From: JBFHDX01 sp041584475
Lineage (GTDB): Bacteria > Pseudomonadota > Alphaproteobacteria > UBA8366 > JADFVY01
Length of the DNA stretch: 64,000 nt
Assembly (NCBI GenBank): GCA_041584475.1
Contig: JBFHDX010000004.1
Span: 1 to 64,000, forward strand
Direction: 5' to 3'
A program made the position numbers and the translations under genes. The notes under the pieces were generated by a model. That model was not told where the DNA came from, did not search any database, and saw only the letters and a list, made by a program, of their open reading frames with translations. Positions 8,533-16,948 of this stretch are shown one piece after another. Within the stretch, counting starts at the first letter, position 1; every line of letters begins with the position of its first letter.

Positions 8533-9072
8533 TCAGATGTTGCCGCCGGAATTGATTCGCAGTTGACGGGCGCGGGTAAGGATCGCGTTCTCCAGCTCCG
8601 AGGCGGTTTCCGGGCTCACGACGGCGTTCTCCCATTCGCCGGAGCCGCCCTGCACCTGCCGGAACACGGTGACCCTGACGCCATCCGCCCTGAGCTGGCG
8701 GTCGAGGATGTAGATCTGTACCTTGAATCGCTCGCCGACCGCTTCCGGTGGCGAATACCAGTCGGTAATGATGACGCCGCCGAACGGATCCGCCGAATTG
8801 AGCGGCATGAACGACATCGTGTCGAGCGATGCCCGCCACAGAAACCCGTTCACCGCGACACCGCCGGTGCCGGCAGACGTGTCCTCGCGTCGTTTGGCGC
8901 CCGGCCCGAACACGAGCGCCTCCTCGCCGAAGAGTTTTCCAACGCGGCTCTTGCGTTGCTCCTCGGACGTCATCATGTCCTCCTCGGTTGGCCGCGAAGA
9001 GCCGCCGCAGGACGCAACGGCAAACGCAGCCAGCAAGAGGAGGAGCACGCCTGTATTGCGGCGATTTGTCAT
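8533..9072 (-). CDS. DUF3576-family lipoprotein
   Basis: A 179-aa predicted lipoprotein of unknown function. The start ATG at 9072 is followed by MTNRRNTGVLLLLLAAFAV and the lipobox ASC (cysteine near residue 21), so the mature protein should be membrane-anchored. The body holds VNGFLWRASLDTMSFMPL, DPFGGVIITDWY and RFKVQIYILDRQLRADG, which resemble the alphaproteobacterial DUF3576 family usually found directly before leuS. An upstream GTG-to-ATG extension to 9153 would bury the signal peptide, so I rejected it. Confidence 0.85.
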   Translation of the reverse strand: MTNRRNTGVLLLLLAAFAVASCGGSSRPTEEDMMTSEEQRKSRVGKLFGEEALVFGPGAKRREDTSAGTGGVAVNGFLWRASLDTMSFMPLNSADPFGGVIITDWYSPPEAVGERFKVQIYILDRQLRADGVRVTVFRQVQGGSGEWENAVVSPETASELENAILTRARQLRINSGGNI

Positions 9073-9115
9073 GCAGCCTCTTTTTCCCCGGCAACCGGCA
9101 CACGGGACCGGGCCG

Positions 9116-9121
9116 ACTATA
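9116..9121 (-). promoter_or_regulatory. possible -10 element for the DUF3576-leuS-lptE-holA group
   Basis: On the minus strand TATAGT lies about 45 nt upstream of the DUF3576 start, in an AT-richer patch that includes AAACGTTT. No convincing -35 accompanies it. Confidence 0.25.
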
Positions 9122-9231
9122 CATAAACGTTTGTTCGGGAAAAGAGGAATCAAAAGCCCGGCCGCCGCGGGCGGCCATGCTCACGACGATGGCATGGGTC
9201 CCTCGATACCGGACGCGGGCCGACCGATACC

Positions 9232-10053
9232 CTAGAAATTCACGCCGGTGCCCAGCACGATCACCGTACCGAGCCGCTGATCGCTCTCGACGGTCGGGTT
9301 GTCGACGACGTTGAACTCGCCGTATACCAGCAGACCGGGGAGGACGGCGTAATCGGCGCCGAACGACAGGATCGCGATACCCGACGGGGTTCCCTCGACC
9401 TCGCGATACGTCGACTCGTAACCGGCGCTGAGCGAGACCGCACCGCTCGACCAGCCGACACCGACATCCCACTGCAGGTCGCCGACTCCGGGCTCGGTAG
9501 CCGCCGGATCCATGTCGGACGCTGCCAGGGACAGGCTGGTCGAGCCCAGCATGCCGGTGATCCGCCACGCCGATGCCCCCACGCCCGATCCGTCGCCTTC
9601 GCTCAGAAGGGCGGTAAGGTCCGCGCGCAGGCCCACGCGCTCCAGTTCTCCGGTCGTCAGTATGCGGCTGACGGCGCGCGGCGAACGATGCTGCGACTCC
9701 GTCACGTCGGGTCGCCAGTCGAAGCCGAACTCCATGCGGTCAAGCCAGGAGCTGGTACCGTACGTGGTCGCCGGCCCGGGGACGTCGGACCCCCAGAAGC
9801 CGACGAAACCGCCCTGGGCGGGACCACCAAGGAAGACCATCGAATCGGTCTCGGCCCCGTCGACGTCGTCGCGCGGCGGGTCAACGTAGAAATGGCGGAC
9901 ACGAGCAATGTCACGGCGCAATGCCGCTTCATCGAACACGAAATAATGACTGCTTTGGTTACTGACATTTTCGGCGTTGGCATCCGCAAGTACGGCGCTC
10001 GGAAATCCGATCGCGGCAGCCAACACGGAAAGGCAGAAAATATCTCGATTCAA
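9232..10053 (-). CDS. outer-membrane beta-barrel protein, porin-like
   Basis: Secreted protein of 273 aa with an N-terminal signal peptide (cleavage near VLADA) and many alternating hydrophobic/polar strands. It ends in a terminal phenylalanine (GTGVNF), the hallmark of BamA-assembled barrels. The segments SAGYESTYREVEG, GADYAVLPGLLVYGEFNVV and the final strand resemble Gram-negative porins of the alphaproteobacterial type, but I cannot assign substrate or subfamily. No in-frame ATG exists. A TTG at 10053 gives MNRDIFCLSVLAAA and has a weak GGAT upstream, while a TTG at 10071 is an alternative. A CtrA-type box lies 71-86 bp upstream. Confidence 0.7.
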   Translation of the reverse strand: MNRDIFCLSVLAAAIGFPSAVLADANAENVSNQSSHYFVFDEAALRRDIARVRHFYVDPPRDDVDGAETDSMVFLGGPAQGGFVGFWGSDVPGPATTYGTSSWLDRMEFGFDWRPDVTESQHRSPRAVSRILTTGELERVGLRADLTALLSEGDGSGVGASAWRITGMLGSTSLSLAASDMDPAATEPGVGDLQWDVGVGWSSGAVSLSAGYESTYREVEGTPSGIAILSFGADYAVLPGLLVYGEFNVVDNPTVESDQRLGTVIVLGTGVNF

Positions 10054-10123
10054 ATGTCTACATCCGGTCAAATCGTTGCCGGGACAGGCATCGCAGCAGA
10101 TCCCGGTTATATCTCGCTGCTGG

Positions 10124-10139
10124 TTAACGTTCCGTTAAC
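10124..10139 (-). promoter_or_regulatory. CtrA-type binding site TTAA-N7-TTAAC
   Basis: TTAACGTTCCGTTAAC matches the full CtrA recognition sequence (TTAA, seven bases, TTAA, then C) and reads as a full site on both strands because of its dyad symmetry. It lies 71-86 bp upstream of the porin-like gene, a position suited to activating or repressing it. No other gene starts in this 154-bp gap. Confidence 0.5.
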
Positions 10140-10207
10140 GACGAATAATCCTAACAACATACATCAACATTTAGTAATAGTCTTGCCAAAAAAAGGCAAT
10201 CGATGCG

Positions 10208-13200
10208 TCATCCTGCGACTATTACTTTCATGCCTCGCAGGGCATCGATCAGTTCCCGGCGCGCCGGATCGACAAGCGACGGGAAGGCGTCACGCAACTC
10301 CGCCTCGGAAAAGGCGGATCTGGAAACGATCCACGACACGGGTTCTTCCATGCCCTCGGGGATCGGCACCGAACCCTTGCCGCCCGACAGCCGCCATTTC
10401 CCGTCGCGCTGCTCCACCGTCAGATCCCGGGCATTCAGCCTAAATTGCTTCGACGACGGCGCCACCGGCAGCCGAATGCCGCCGCGCGCGTATCGGAACT
10501 GCGCCTGGTGCCGGCGAATTGCCTGAACGGCCTCTCGATCTTGCGTGAAATCGGCGAGTCGATGACCCAGGTCCGCCAACCACTCGGCGACGGTATCGCT
10601 GTCCTCTGTGCTGCGCGGCATGTTCCTGCGGAACGCCGGTTCGCCGACCGCCATGTCCCAGAGCATGTCCAGGGCATCCATCCCGGTCACGTAGGTGACC
10701 CCAAACGCAATGTGGATGGTCCCGTCACTCGTCGCGAGCGCGTCGTGGTACAAACCGCGCGGAATATAGAGAAGATCGCCGGGCCTCATGAGGATCTCGT
10801 GTGCAACGGCGCCCTTGTGCTGTTCGTGCCATTCCTGACCGAGCGTCTTGAAGCGCGGGTGGGCGATCGGGTTGTCGATTCGCGTCTCGTAGAGGCGCCA
10901 GACCTTCTCGCCGGCAATGTGCAGGGCGTAGACGTCGTGCGTGTCGAAATGGCTGGCAAAGGCCTGTCGCTCCCGCCAAGAGCAGTAGAGGTTGGCCTGG
11001 GCCTTCCCGTTGAGAGCGTTCTCGAGCGCCGAGGCAACGCCGGCCAGTTCCGGTGTCAGCGTATCGATGTCGTTGGCGACCAGCGAGGCACCGTTCCGCA
11101 GCAGGTCCATCACTCTTTCCGAATCCGGCTGGAGCACCGCCCCGCCGTCTCGGTTCTTTGCCTCGTGGCAGTAACGGCGCGGGGGAACGACCTCCCTGTC
11201 GAGGACGAGCTGCAGCGACGAGGACGACCAGATCGCGGTCATGTTGAGAAGGTCGCTGAGCACGTCCCACGACATCACCGTCGAAAATTTCGCCTCCCCG
11301 CCAGGGACGTGCAAATGTTTGCGATCGTAGAACTCTTCGAAGAACTCGCTCTCCGCGACCGGGTGAATGACATCCGCGAAACTGACCGGTGCGCTCTCGA
11401 TCGCCTGCCCGTGCGTCATCGTCGTTGCCTCGTTCTCCTGCAGTTTCGTCGTCGGTGCGGCCCGTTCAGCGGTTCCGGCGGCAGCAGGCCCGATGATATC
11501 GGCCAGGGCCGCCGCGAGGGAACTCAGTTGATCCGCAAATCGCCGCCACGTGCCGATCGACGACCGATAGATCGGCTGGCGTACCTGGACCTGACTGGCC
11601 GTCATCACGGGCCTTCCCGTCTCGTGAAACGTCAAACAGGCATCGTTCCAGTCGAGATCGAGAAAGCGAATGAGTCGCTCGGTCTCCATCCTCTGGTTCT
11701 CGACGAGCGCCTCATAGTCGATTTCGAGCATCGGCGCCGGCAATACGCGTCGCCAATGATCCATGAGGCGCATGTACAGACGATAGGCGTGGGCGAGCGA
11801 ATCCAGGTCGTAGGCGAACGCATGGCCGTGGCCGCTGAAATTCTGAAAGAAACAGGACAGGCACGTGTCCATGGGGTCACGTCTCGCGTGGATTATGCGG
11901 GCGTTCGGAAAGAGCCGCGCGATGAGCCCCAGATGCCGGAAATTGAGGGGCATCTTGTCGACGTACCGGTCCTTGCGGCCGCCCAGGTCTCGAAGCCTCC
12001 GCAAGTACGCGTCGGCCTCTTCGCGCAACGTCTCCGCCGACGGCGGCTGCGCCGGATACCCCGAGTCCTGGCTCAGCCGGTTGGCCAGCGCGGCCATGTC
12101 GCCGAGTTCACCGGCACCGAAAACCGCCGGGTGGGACGCGAGAATCTGTTCGATCAGCGATGTTCCCGATCGCGGCATGCCGACGACGAATACCGGCGCC
12201 TGTGATGTCGACCCTCCGGGCCCGGCGAACGAGGCCGGTCCAAACGCCGCGATCAGTTGCTCGACGGCCCGCTCCTCGCGCGGCGGGTCGTACGCGCGTT
12301 TCGCGCGAGCGAGAATGTCGCGCTTGATGGCGTTGGCCTTCTCGAAATGCGCCATCGCGTCGCGGTCCCGTTCGAGGAAGAGGCATCGTTTGCCCGCCGT
12401 GAAATGGAGCTGGCATGCGCTCTGCGGATGGAGCTCCCCGGCGCCGAGGGCGGCGTTGATCTGCTCGAGCCGCCGGGGGTCTTCCCGGTCGCCTCCCGCC
12501 TCCGCCAGATACATGTGCGCGTCGGCGAGCCCTGGATCGATGTCAAGCGCCTCGCGCAGCGCGGCGCACGCGGGTTCACGATCCCCCCGGGCGAGACGAA
12601 CGGCTCCCCGCATCGTCAGCATCACCGCGTCGTCGGGCCGGCGCCCGAGCGCGCTCTCCACGGCCTGTTCTGCTTCGTCGATCCGGCCGCTCGCGAGGAG
12701 TTGCGGTAGCAGGAGCCGGCCAGCGACCTCCATATCTGGCTGAATTGCCAGCGCACGCTGCAGCATCGCGATCGATTCCCGTGGCCGTCCCGCATCGCGC
12801 AACGCCATCGCATAGTTGAGCAGCAAGTCGGCATTGCCGGATTGCCCGTCGACGGCAGCCCCGAGCACGGCAAGCGCCTCGTCGACCCGGCCCGTCTGGA
12901 TCAGCACCGCCCCTAGATTGATCGCCGCCACCGGATGATGCGGCTCGAGCCGCAGCACCTCGCGAAGGTCCGCGATCGCCTCGTTCCGGTTCCCGGCGCG
13001 CAGCAGGGCATCCGCGCGGGCCAGCCGGGCCCGGGTCGAGCCTGGTTCCGCCGATACCAGATCGGTGAACGCCTCGGCCGCGCCTGCGGCATCGCCGGTG
13101 GCCATTCGTGCAGCGCCGAGCGTCCCCAACCATTCGGGATTGATCTTTCGTTTCGCCCTGCGCTGTCCGGCCAGCGCCTGGTCGATCAAAGCCGCGGCTT

Positions 13201-13366
13201 CGCGCGCCCAACCGGCTCTCAGCCGGCACTGGCCGAGAAGAAAAAGCGCATCGGCGTTGTCCGGCGCAATATCCAGGATCGCCCGGATCTTCGCTTCCGC
13301 TCCAGCCAGGTCGCCCTTGTGCTGCAAGGCTGCGGCGGCGCTCAATTCCCGTCGGTCGGTCGACAT
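10208..13366 (-). CDS. TPR - sulfotransferase - JmjC (RoxA-like) oxygenase fusion
   Basis: A single 1052-aa frame with three parts. Residues about 1-340 are tetratricopeptide repeats. Residues about 385-640 are a Sulfotransfer_3-type sulfotransferase, with the PAPS 5'-phosphosulfate loop VVGMPRSGTSLIEQ near residue 395 and the 3'-phosphate motif HARRDPMDTCLSCF. Residues about 670-1050 are a cupin/JmjC oxygenase like RoxA/YcfD, with HFD as the iron-binding HxD (H806, D808), the distal histidine H874 in YIPRGLYHDA, and the N-terminal block FYDRKHLHVPG. TPR-sulfotransferases are common in this group and often sulfate proteins or glycans. The appended 2-oxoglutarate-dependent oxygenase is unusual. 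An internal ATG sits in the linker (TTMTHGQ), so a separate oxygenase product is possible. Start at ATG 13366; TTG at 13375 is an alternative. Confidence 0.88.
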   Translation of the reverse strand: MSTDRRELSAAAALQHKGDLAGAEAKIRAILDIAPDNADALFLLGQCRLRAGWAREAAALIDQALAGQRRAKRKINPEWLGTLGAARMATGDAAGAAEAFTDLVSAEPGSTRARLARADALLRAGNRNEAIADLREVLRLEPHHPVAAINLGAVLIQTGRVDEALAVLGAAVDGQSGNADLLLNYAMALRDAGRPRESIAMLQRALAIQPDMEVAGRLLLPQLLASGRIDEAEQAVESALGRRPDDAVMLTMRGAVRLARGDREPACAALREALDIDPGLADAHMYLAEAGGDREDPRRLEQINAALGAGELHPQSACQLHFTAGKRCLFLERDRDAMAHFEKANAIKRDILARAKRAYDPPREERAVEQLIAAFGPASFAGPGGSTSQAPVFVVGMPRSGTSLIEQILASHPAVFGAGELGDMAALANRLSQDSGYPAQPPSAETLREEADAYLRRLRDLGGRKDRYVDKMPLNFRHLGLIARLFPNARIIHARRDPMDTCLSCFFQNFSGHGHAFAYDLDSLAHAYRLYMRLMDHWRRVLPAPMLEIDYEALVENQRMETERLIRFLDLDWNDACLTFHETGRPVMTASQVQVRQPIYRSSIGTWRRFADQLSSLAAALADIIGPAAAGTAERAAPTTKLQENEATTMTHGQAIESAPVSFADVIHPVAESEFFEEFYDRKHLHVPGGEAKFSTVMSWDVLSDLLNMTAIWSSSSLQLVLDREVVPPRRYCHEAKNRDGGAVLQPDSERVMDLLRNGASLVANDIDTLTPELAGVASALENALNGKAQANLYCSWRERQAFASHFDTHDVYALHIAGEKVWRLYETRIDNPIAHPRFKTLGQEWHEQHKGAVAHEILMRPGDLLYIPRGLYHDALATSDGTIHIAFGVTYVTGMDALDMLWDMAVGEPAFRRNMPRSTEDSDTVAEWLADLGHRLADFTQDREAVQAIRRHQAQFRYARGGIRLPVAPSSKQFRLNARDLTVEQRDGKWRLSGGKGSVPIPEGMEEPVSWIVSRSAFSEAELRDAFPSLVDPARRELIDALRGMKVIVAG

Positions 13367-13543
13367 GACAGCCAACTATGCGCTTCGAAAGATCGGCAGC
13401 AAGCGATTTTTGCCGCGGCCGGGCGCGCCGTCCGACTCGACGCACCCGACTCGACCGACATGGGGTCGCCGCGCCCCTTGCGCGGGCTAGGCACCTCGAA
13501 TCGTGTCTGTTACCGTTCTCGCATTGCGGGAAGCGGGACGGCG

Positions 13544-14239
13544 ATGCCTGGGATCAGCAGTGAGGACGTGGCGGCCAACCTTCGTGCGGTGCTCCGCCGG
13601 ATCGCCGCCGCCGCCAGCGAGGCCGGGAGGCCTGTCGACGGCGTGACGCTGGTTGCGGTCGGGAAGGGACACGACGCGGTAACCGTACGGGCGGCCCTCT
13701 TGCATGGCCACCGTGTATTCGGCGAAAACCGGGTTCAGGAAGCGGTCGCGAAATGGCCGGCCCTGCGCGCCGATTTCCCGGACATCAGGCTGCACTTGAT
13801 CGGGCCGCTGCAAACAAACAAGGTGCGCAGCGCGGTCGAGCTTTTCGACGTCATCGAGACCGTCGACCGGCCCAAGCTGGCGCGCGCCCTGACAAAGGAA
13901 ATGGCTCGGTGCGACCGGCATCCCCGCTGTTTCGTGCAGGTGAACACCGGCGCCGAACCGCAGAAGGCGGGTGTCCTGCCGCAGGATGCGGATGCCTTCA
14001 TCGCCCAGTGCCGGAGCGAATACGGGCTTTCGATCGACGGGCTGATGTGCATACCGCCCGTCGACGAGGAGCCATCGCTGCATTTCGCCCTGCTCCGCGA
14101 CATTGCGGCCCGCAACGGCATTTCCCACCTCAGCATGGGGATGAGCGCCGACTTCGAGATCGCGATCGCGTTCGGAGCCACGCTGGTCCGCGTCGGCACC
14201 GCTATTTTTGGCGAGCGCCCGGTCCGTTCGCCGGACTGA
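13544..14239 (+). CDS. pyridoxal-phosphate homeostasis protein YggS/PROSC family
   Basis: PLP-binding protein with an alanine-racemase-type barrel and no known catalysis, which buffers cellular PLP. The 231-aa protein has the expected blocks: VAVGKGHD (PLP lysine in the K of VGK), FGENRVQEAVAKWP, HLIGPLQTNKVRSAV, VQVNTGAEPQKAGV, LSMGMSADFEIAIAFGATLVRVGTAIFG. The usual serine before the lysine (VAVSK) is glycine here. The start ATG at 13544 follows GGGACGGCG. The last 38 nt overlap the convergent L,D-transpeptidase-like gene. Confidence 0.93.
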   Translation: MPGISSEDVAANLRAVLRRIAAAASEAGRPVDGVTLVAVGKGHDAVTVRAALLHGHRVFGENRVQEAVAKWPALRADFPDIRLHLIGPLQTNKVRSAVELFDVIETVDRPKLARALTKEMARCDRHPRCFVQVNTGAEPQKAGVLPQDADAFIAQCRSEYGLSIDGLMCIPPVDEEPSLHFALLRDIAARNGISHLSMGMSADFEIAIAFGATLVRVGTAIFGERPVRSPD

Positions 14240-14744
14240 CCGTGATGTGATCGCCCGTGCCGCAATCGACGAGCATTGCGCGAAGATCCTCCAGCGCCAC
14301 CGCGATGCACCCTTCGGTGGGACCGTAATCAGGCCGCGCCACGTGCAGGAAGATCGCGCTGCCGTGACCCGGTCGCGGCGGATCGTCGTTGTGACCGAGC
14401 ACGACGATCAAATCGTACAGGCCATCGTCGCGCCAGAGCCTCTCGTGGCGCCCCGCATGGGGGACGCGTATCTGGCGGTTGTAGCTCGGATCGTTAGGAT
14501 CGTCGCACCATCCGTCGGCGGGGTTCAGCGCTTCCAAGGGCAATTTCGTGGCGGGCGGCTGCTCGAGCCGATCGGCGCGGTAAAGGACGCGCCGCAGCGG
14601 GAACCGTCCCGCGGGCGTCGCGCCATCCCCTTCGCGCTTCGTCCGGCGCACGCCAGCACGGCCCAGCGCACAGCGGAACTTGCGCCCGCCGCACCTCAGC
14701 CAACCCTGGGTCGGCGTATCCGCCGGCGCTACGGTGATTTCCAT
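14202..14744 (-). CDS. L,D-transpeptidase/YkuD-like protein
   Basis: A 180-aa protein of the short YkuD-like family (COG3786 type). It has no obvious signal peptide with this start. The catalytic region shows GSAIFLHVARP followed by GPTEGCIAV, i.e. the conserved histidine and the cysteine of the (S/E)-G-C motif. Family members are thought to act on peptidoglycan cross-links, but this subfamily is poorly characterised. It starts 5 nt after the ribA stop, suggesting one transcript with ribA, and its 3' end overlaps yggS on the opposite strand. Confidence 0.82.
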   Translation of the reverse strand: MEITVAPADTPTQGWLRCGGRKFRCALGRAGVRRTKREGDGATPAGRFPLRRVLYRADRLEQPPATKLPLEALNPADGWCDDPNDPSYNRQIRVPHAGRHERLWRDDGLYDLIVVLGHNDDPPRPGHGSAIFLHVARPDYGPTEGCIAVALEDLRAMLVDCGTGDHITVSPANGPGARQK

Positions 14745-14749
14745 GGCCG

Positions 14750-15892
14750 CTAGAGAATGTGGCCGGCGCGCGACGCCTTCGTCCGCAGGTAGCGGTCGTT
14801 GTGACCGTTTGCGGGAAACGCATGCGGCACTCGATCGATGACTGCGATTCCGCAGGCGGACAAGCCTTCGACTTTCGCCGGGTTGTTGGTCAGCAGCTTG
14901 ACCTTCGTAAAGCCCAACCGTCGCAACATGGCCGCCGCAGGGCGATAGACCCGCTCGTCGGCTTCGAAACCAAGACGCTCGTTGGCCTCGATCGTGTCGA
15001 ATCCCTCGTCCTGGAGCTTGTAGGCGCGCAGCTTGTTGACCAGGCCGATACCGCGCCCCTCCTGGGCCAGGTACAGCAGCACGCCGCCGCCGGCTTCGGT
15101 GATCGCCCTGATAGCGCCGCGCAGCTGCTCGCCGCAATCGCAGCGCAGGCTTCCGAGGAGGTCGCCCGTGAAACATTCCGAATGGATGCGGGCAAGAACC
15201 GGCTCATGCGGCTCCGGTTCGCCGATGACGATCGCCAGATGCTCCTTGCCGCCGTCCGCCGGCCTGAACGCATAGATCTCCGACCGCTCCGCGCCGTCGA
15301 GCGGGACCGGAGCGTGGGTCGCGACGCTCAGGGACACGTCCTCCAACGCGTCGCGATACCGAGCGCAGGCGTCGGTCGTCACGGTCAACAGGTCATGGTC
15401 GCGGACGATGCCTTCGGCGTCTCCGGTTATTCTGGCAATCACCGCTGCCGGCACGAGTCGCGCCAGCTTGACGAGCTCGAGCGCCGCGTCCTGCATCTGG
15501 TCCGACGGCGCGGCGGCGAGTCGGTCCGCTGCCGGGGTCCCTCCCTCGATCCCCGCGATCGCTGCGATAAACGATGCATCCGGCACAAGCCGGCTCTCGC
15601 CGGCCGGTCTGACGGTCATGTTGCGGCCACGCGGCAGCAGGCCGAGCGCCTCGGCCCGGCCCGCGGTCACGACGCACGCCGGCACCGTGCCGGCGACCGC
15701 CAGGGTCCTGACCGCGGCCTCCGCGGTTTCCGCGGCGGCGACCAACACGGCCGGCGCGTTCCCGTCAGGGTCGGCGAGCATCACGGGCGATCCCCGGCGC
15801 AGCTCCGCCAAGGCGCGCTCGACCGCTGCCCGCGCTGCATCCGCGCGCGCGACATCCGTCGTAAGGTTGCGCTGGCCGTGGTCGTTCGCCAT
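14750..15892 (-). CDS. ribA: GTP cyclohydrolase II with degenerate N-terminal RibB-like domain
   Basis: Catalyses the first step of riboflavin synthesis, opening GTP to a pyrimidine. The C-terminal half (about residues 180-380) has the zinc ligands in ECFTGDLLGSLRCDCG, the active-site stretch LAQEGRGIGL and TNNPAKVEGL. The N-terminal 170 residues align in layout with 3,4-dihydroxybutanone-4-phosphate synthase but lack its acidic substrate and metal motif (the E-N-E-G-D region reads DPDGNAP), so this half is probably inactive, as in other alphaproteobacterial RibA proteins. The start ATG at 15892 is preceded by GGAG with 6-nt spacing. An inverted repeat abuts that site. Confidence 0.93.
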   Translation of the reverse strand: MANDHGQRNLTTDVARADAARAAVERALAELRRGSPVMLADPDGNAPAVLVAAAETAEAAVRTLAVAGTVPACVVTAGRAEALGLLPRGRNMTVRPAGESRLVPDASFIAAIAGIEGGTPAADRLAAAPSDQMQDAALELVKLARLVPAAVIARITGDAEGIVRDHDLLTVTTDACARYRDALEDVSLSVATHAPVPLDGAERSEIYAFRPADGGKEHLAIVIGEPEPHEPVLARIHSECFTGDLLGSLRCDCGEQLRGAIRAITEAGGGVLLYLAQEGRGIGLVNKLRAYKLQDEGFDTIEANERLGFEADERVYRPAAAMLRRLGFTKVKLLTNNPAKVEGLSACGIAVIDRVPHAFPANGHNDRYLRTKASRAGHIL

Positions 15893-16208
15893 GATGAGCT
15901 CCGGAAATCACCGCTATTACGCATCCGCGTGCCGCTGACCACGCGATCGTGGATTTCCGAAGATATAGTGCATGATGCTTGGTCAGGGAATGCACTCGTG
16001 ACCGATCGGGGCCCTTTCAGCGCTCAGGATGCGCGGCGCGGCCGTCGAGGCTTGCGTTACCCTGCGACTGCGCCATGTTAGAATCTTCAGGCCGTGCCGC
16101 GTGTGTTTCCAGCCGTCCCGGCGCCAGGCGGGCGCGCATGCGGGATGGGGGCGGCCGCTTGCAACGGAAATTCGGGGGACCCGTCCCGTGCGACGGGGAC
16201 GCGTTAGG
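15893..16208. other. 316-bp divergent intergenic region between ribA and the response regulator
   Basis: No gene is visible. On the ribA side an 8-bp inverted repeat (15902-15909 with 15952-15959) encloses a small CCACG/CGTGG stem, followed outward by a -10-like TATATC (plus-strand positions 15962-15967). On the regulator side TGTTAGAAT at 16076-16084 resembles an extended -10. I do not see FMN-riboswitch core sequences. Confidence 0.5.
16076..16084 (+). promoter_or_regulatory. possible extended -10 promoter for the response regulator
   Basis: TG-T-TAGAAT forms an extended -10 element 125 bp upstream of the regulator gene. The expected -35 position holds only TTACCC. Confidence 0.25.
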
Positions 16209-16895
16209 ATGACTGGCAAAAACATTCTCCTCGTCGACGATGACGACGCCTTGCGTAAGTCGCTGGCGGAGCAGCTGCGGCTGCACGAGGAATTCGATAC
16301 GACCGAGGCGGCCAGCGCCGCCGAAGCGCTCGACAAGGTGAAGGGCAGCTACTTCGATGTGATCTTGCTCGATGTCGGCCTGCCGGACATGGACGGTCGC
16401 GAATGCTGCCGGCTCATGCGGCGCGGCGGCGTGACCGCACCGGTCATCATGCTGACGGCACACGATACCGACGCCGATACGATCCTCGGACTGGATGCGG
16501 GCGCCAACGATTACGTCACCAAGCCATTCCGGCTCGGCGTGCTGCTCGCCCGCCTGCGCGCTCAGCTGCGGCAGCACGAGCAGAGCGAGGATGCCGTGTT
16601 TTCGGTCGGCCCGTATACCTTTCGGCCAGCCGCAAAGATGCTCATCGAAGAGGACAGCGACCGCAAGATCCGTCTGACCGAGAAAGAGACGGCAATCCTG
16701 AAATACCTCTACCGGGCTGGCGACAAGGCGGTCGGGCGCGATCAGCTGCTCGGGGAAGTGTGGGGTTACAATGCCGGCGTGACGACGCACACGCTCGAGA
16801 CACATGTATACCGGCTACGCCAGAAGATCGAGCGCGACCCGTCCCACGCCGAGATCCTGGTCACCGAGCCGGGCGGCTACAAACTGGTGCCGTGA
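16209..16895 (+). CDS. OmpR/PhoB-family response regulator
   Basis: Two-component transcription factor of 228 aa. The receiver domain (1-120) has the acidic pocket VDDDD, the phosphoacceptor aspartate in ILLDVGLPDMDG, the conserved threonine/serine region IMLTAHD and the lysine in DYVTKPF. The C-terminal winged helix (135-228) shows LTEKETAILKYLY, the recognition region TTHTLETHVYRLRQKIE and the terminal wing GGYKLVP. No histidine kinase gene is in the window, so it is an orphan by position. Start ATG at 16209; an upstream extension to 16029 has no family similarity. It is followed by the metallo-hydrolase after a 53-nt gap. Confidence 0.92.
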   Translation: MTGKNILLVDDDDALRKSLAEQLRLHEEFDTTEAASAAEALDKVKGSYFDVILLDVGLPDMDGRECCRLMRRGGVTAPVIMLTAHDTDADTILGLDAGANDYVTKPFRLGVLLARLRAQLRQHEQSEDAVFSVGPYTFRPAAKMLIEEDSDRKIRLTEKETAILKYLYRAGDKAVGRDQLLGEVWGYNAGVTTHTLETHVYRLRQKIERDPSHAEILVTEPGGYKLVP

Positions 16896-16948
16896 CCCGC
16901 GCGCTCGTGACGGCGGGTGCAAGAGCGGCCGAGCTGGAGTGCTGATCG

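Noticed and set aside
10183..10199. Hairpin TTGCC-A7-GGCAA as a terminator after the fusion gene
   Set aside because: The A/T tract is in the loop, not after the stem, and the stem is only 5 bp, so intrinsic termination is not supported.
15893..16000. FMN (RFN) riboswitch before ribA
   Set aside because: The conserved RFN core sequences are not visible in the leader. Only an unrelated inverted repeat is.
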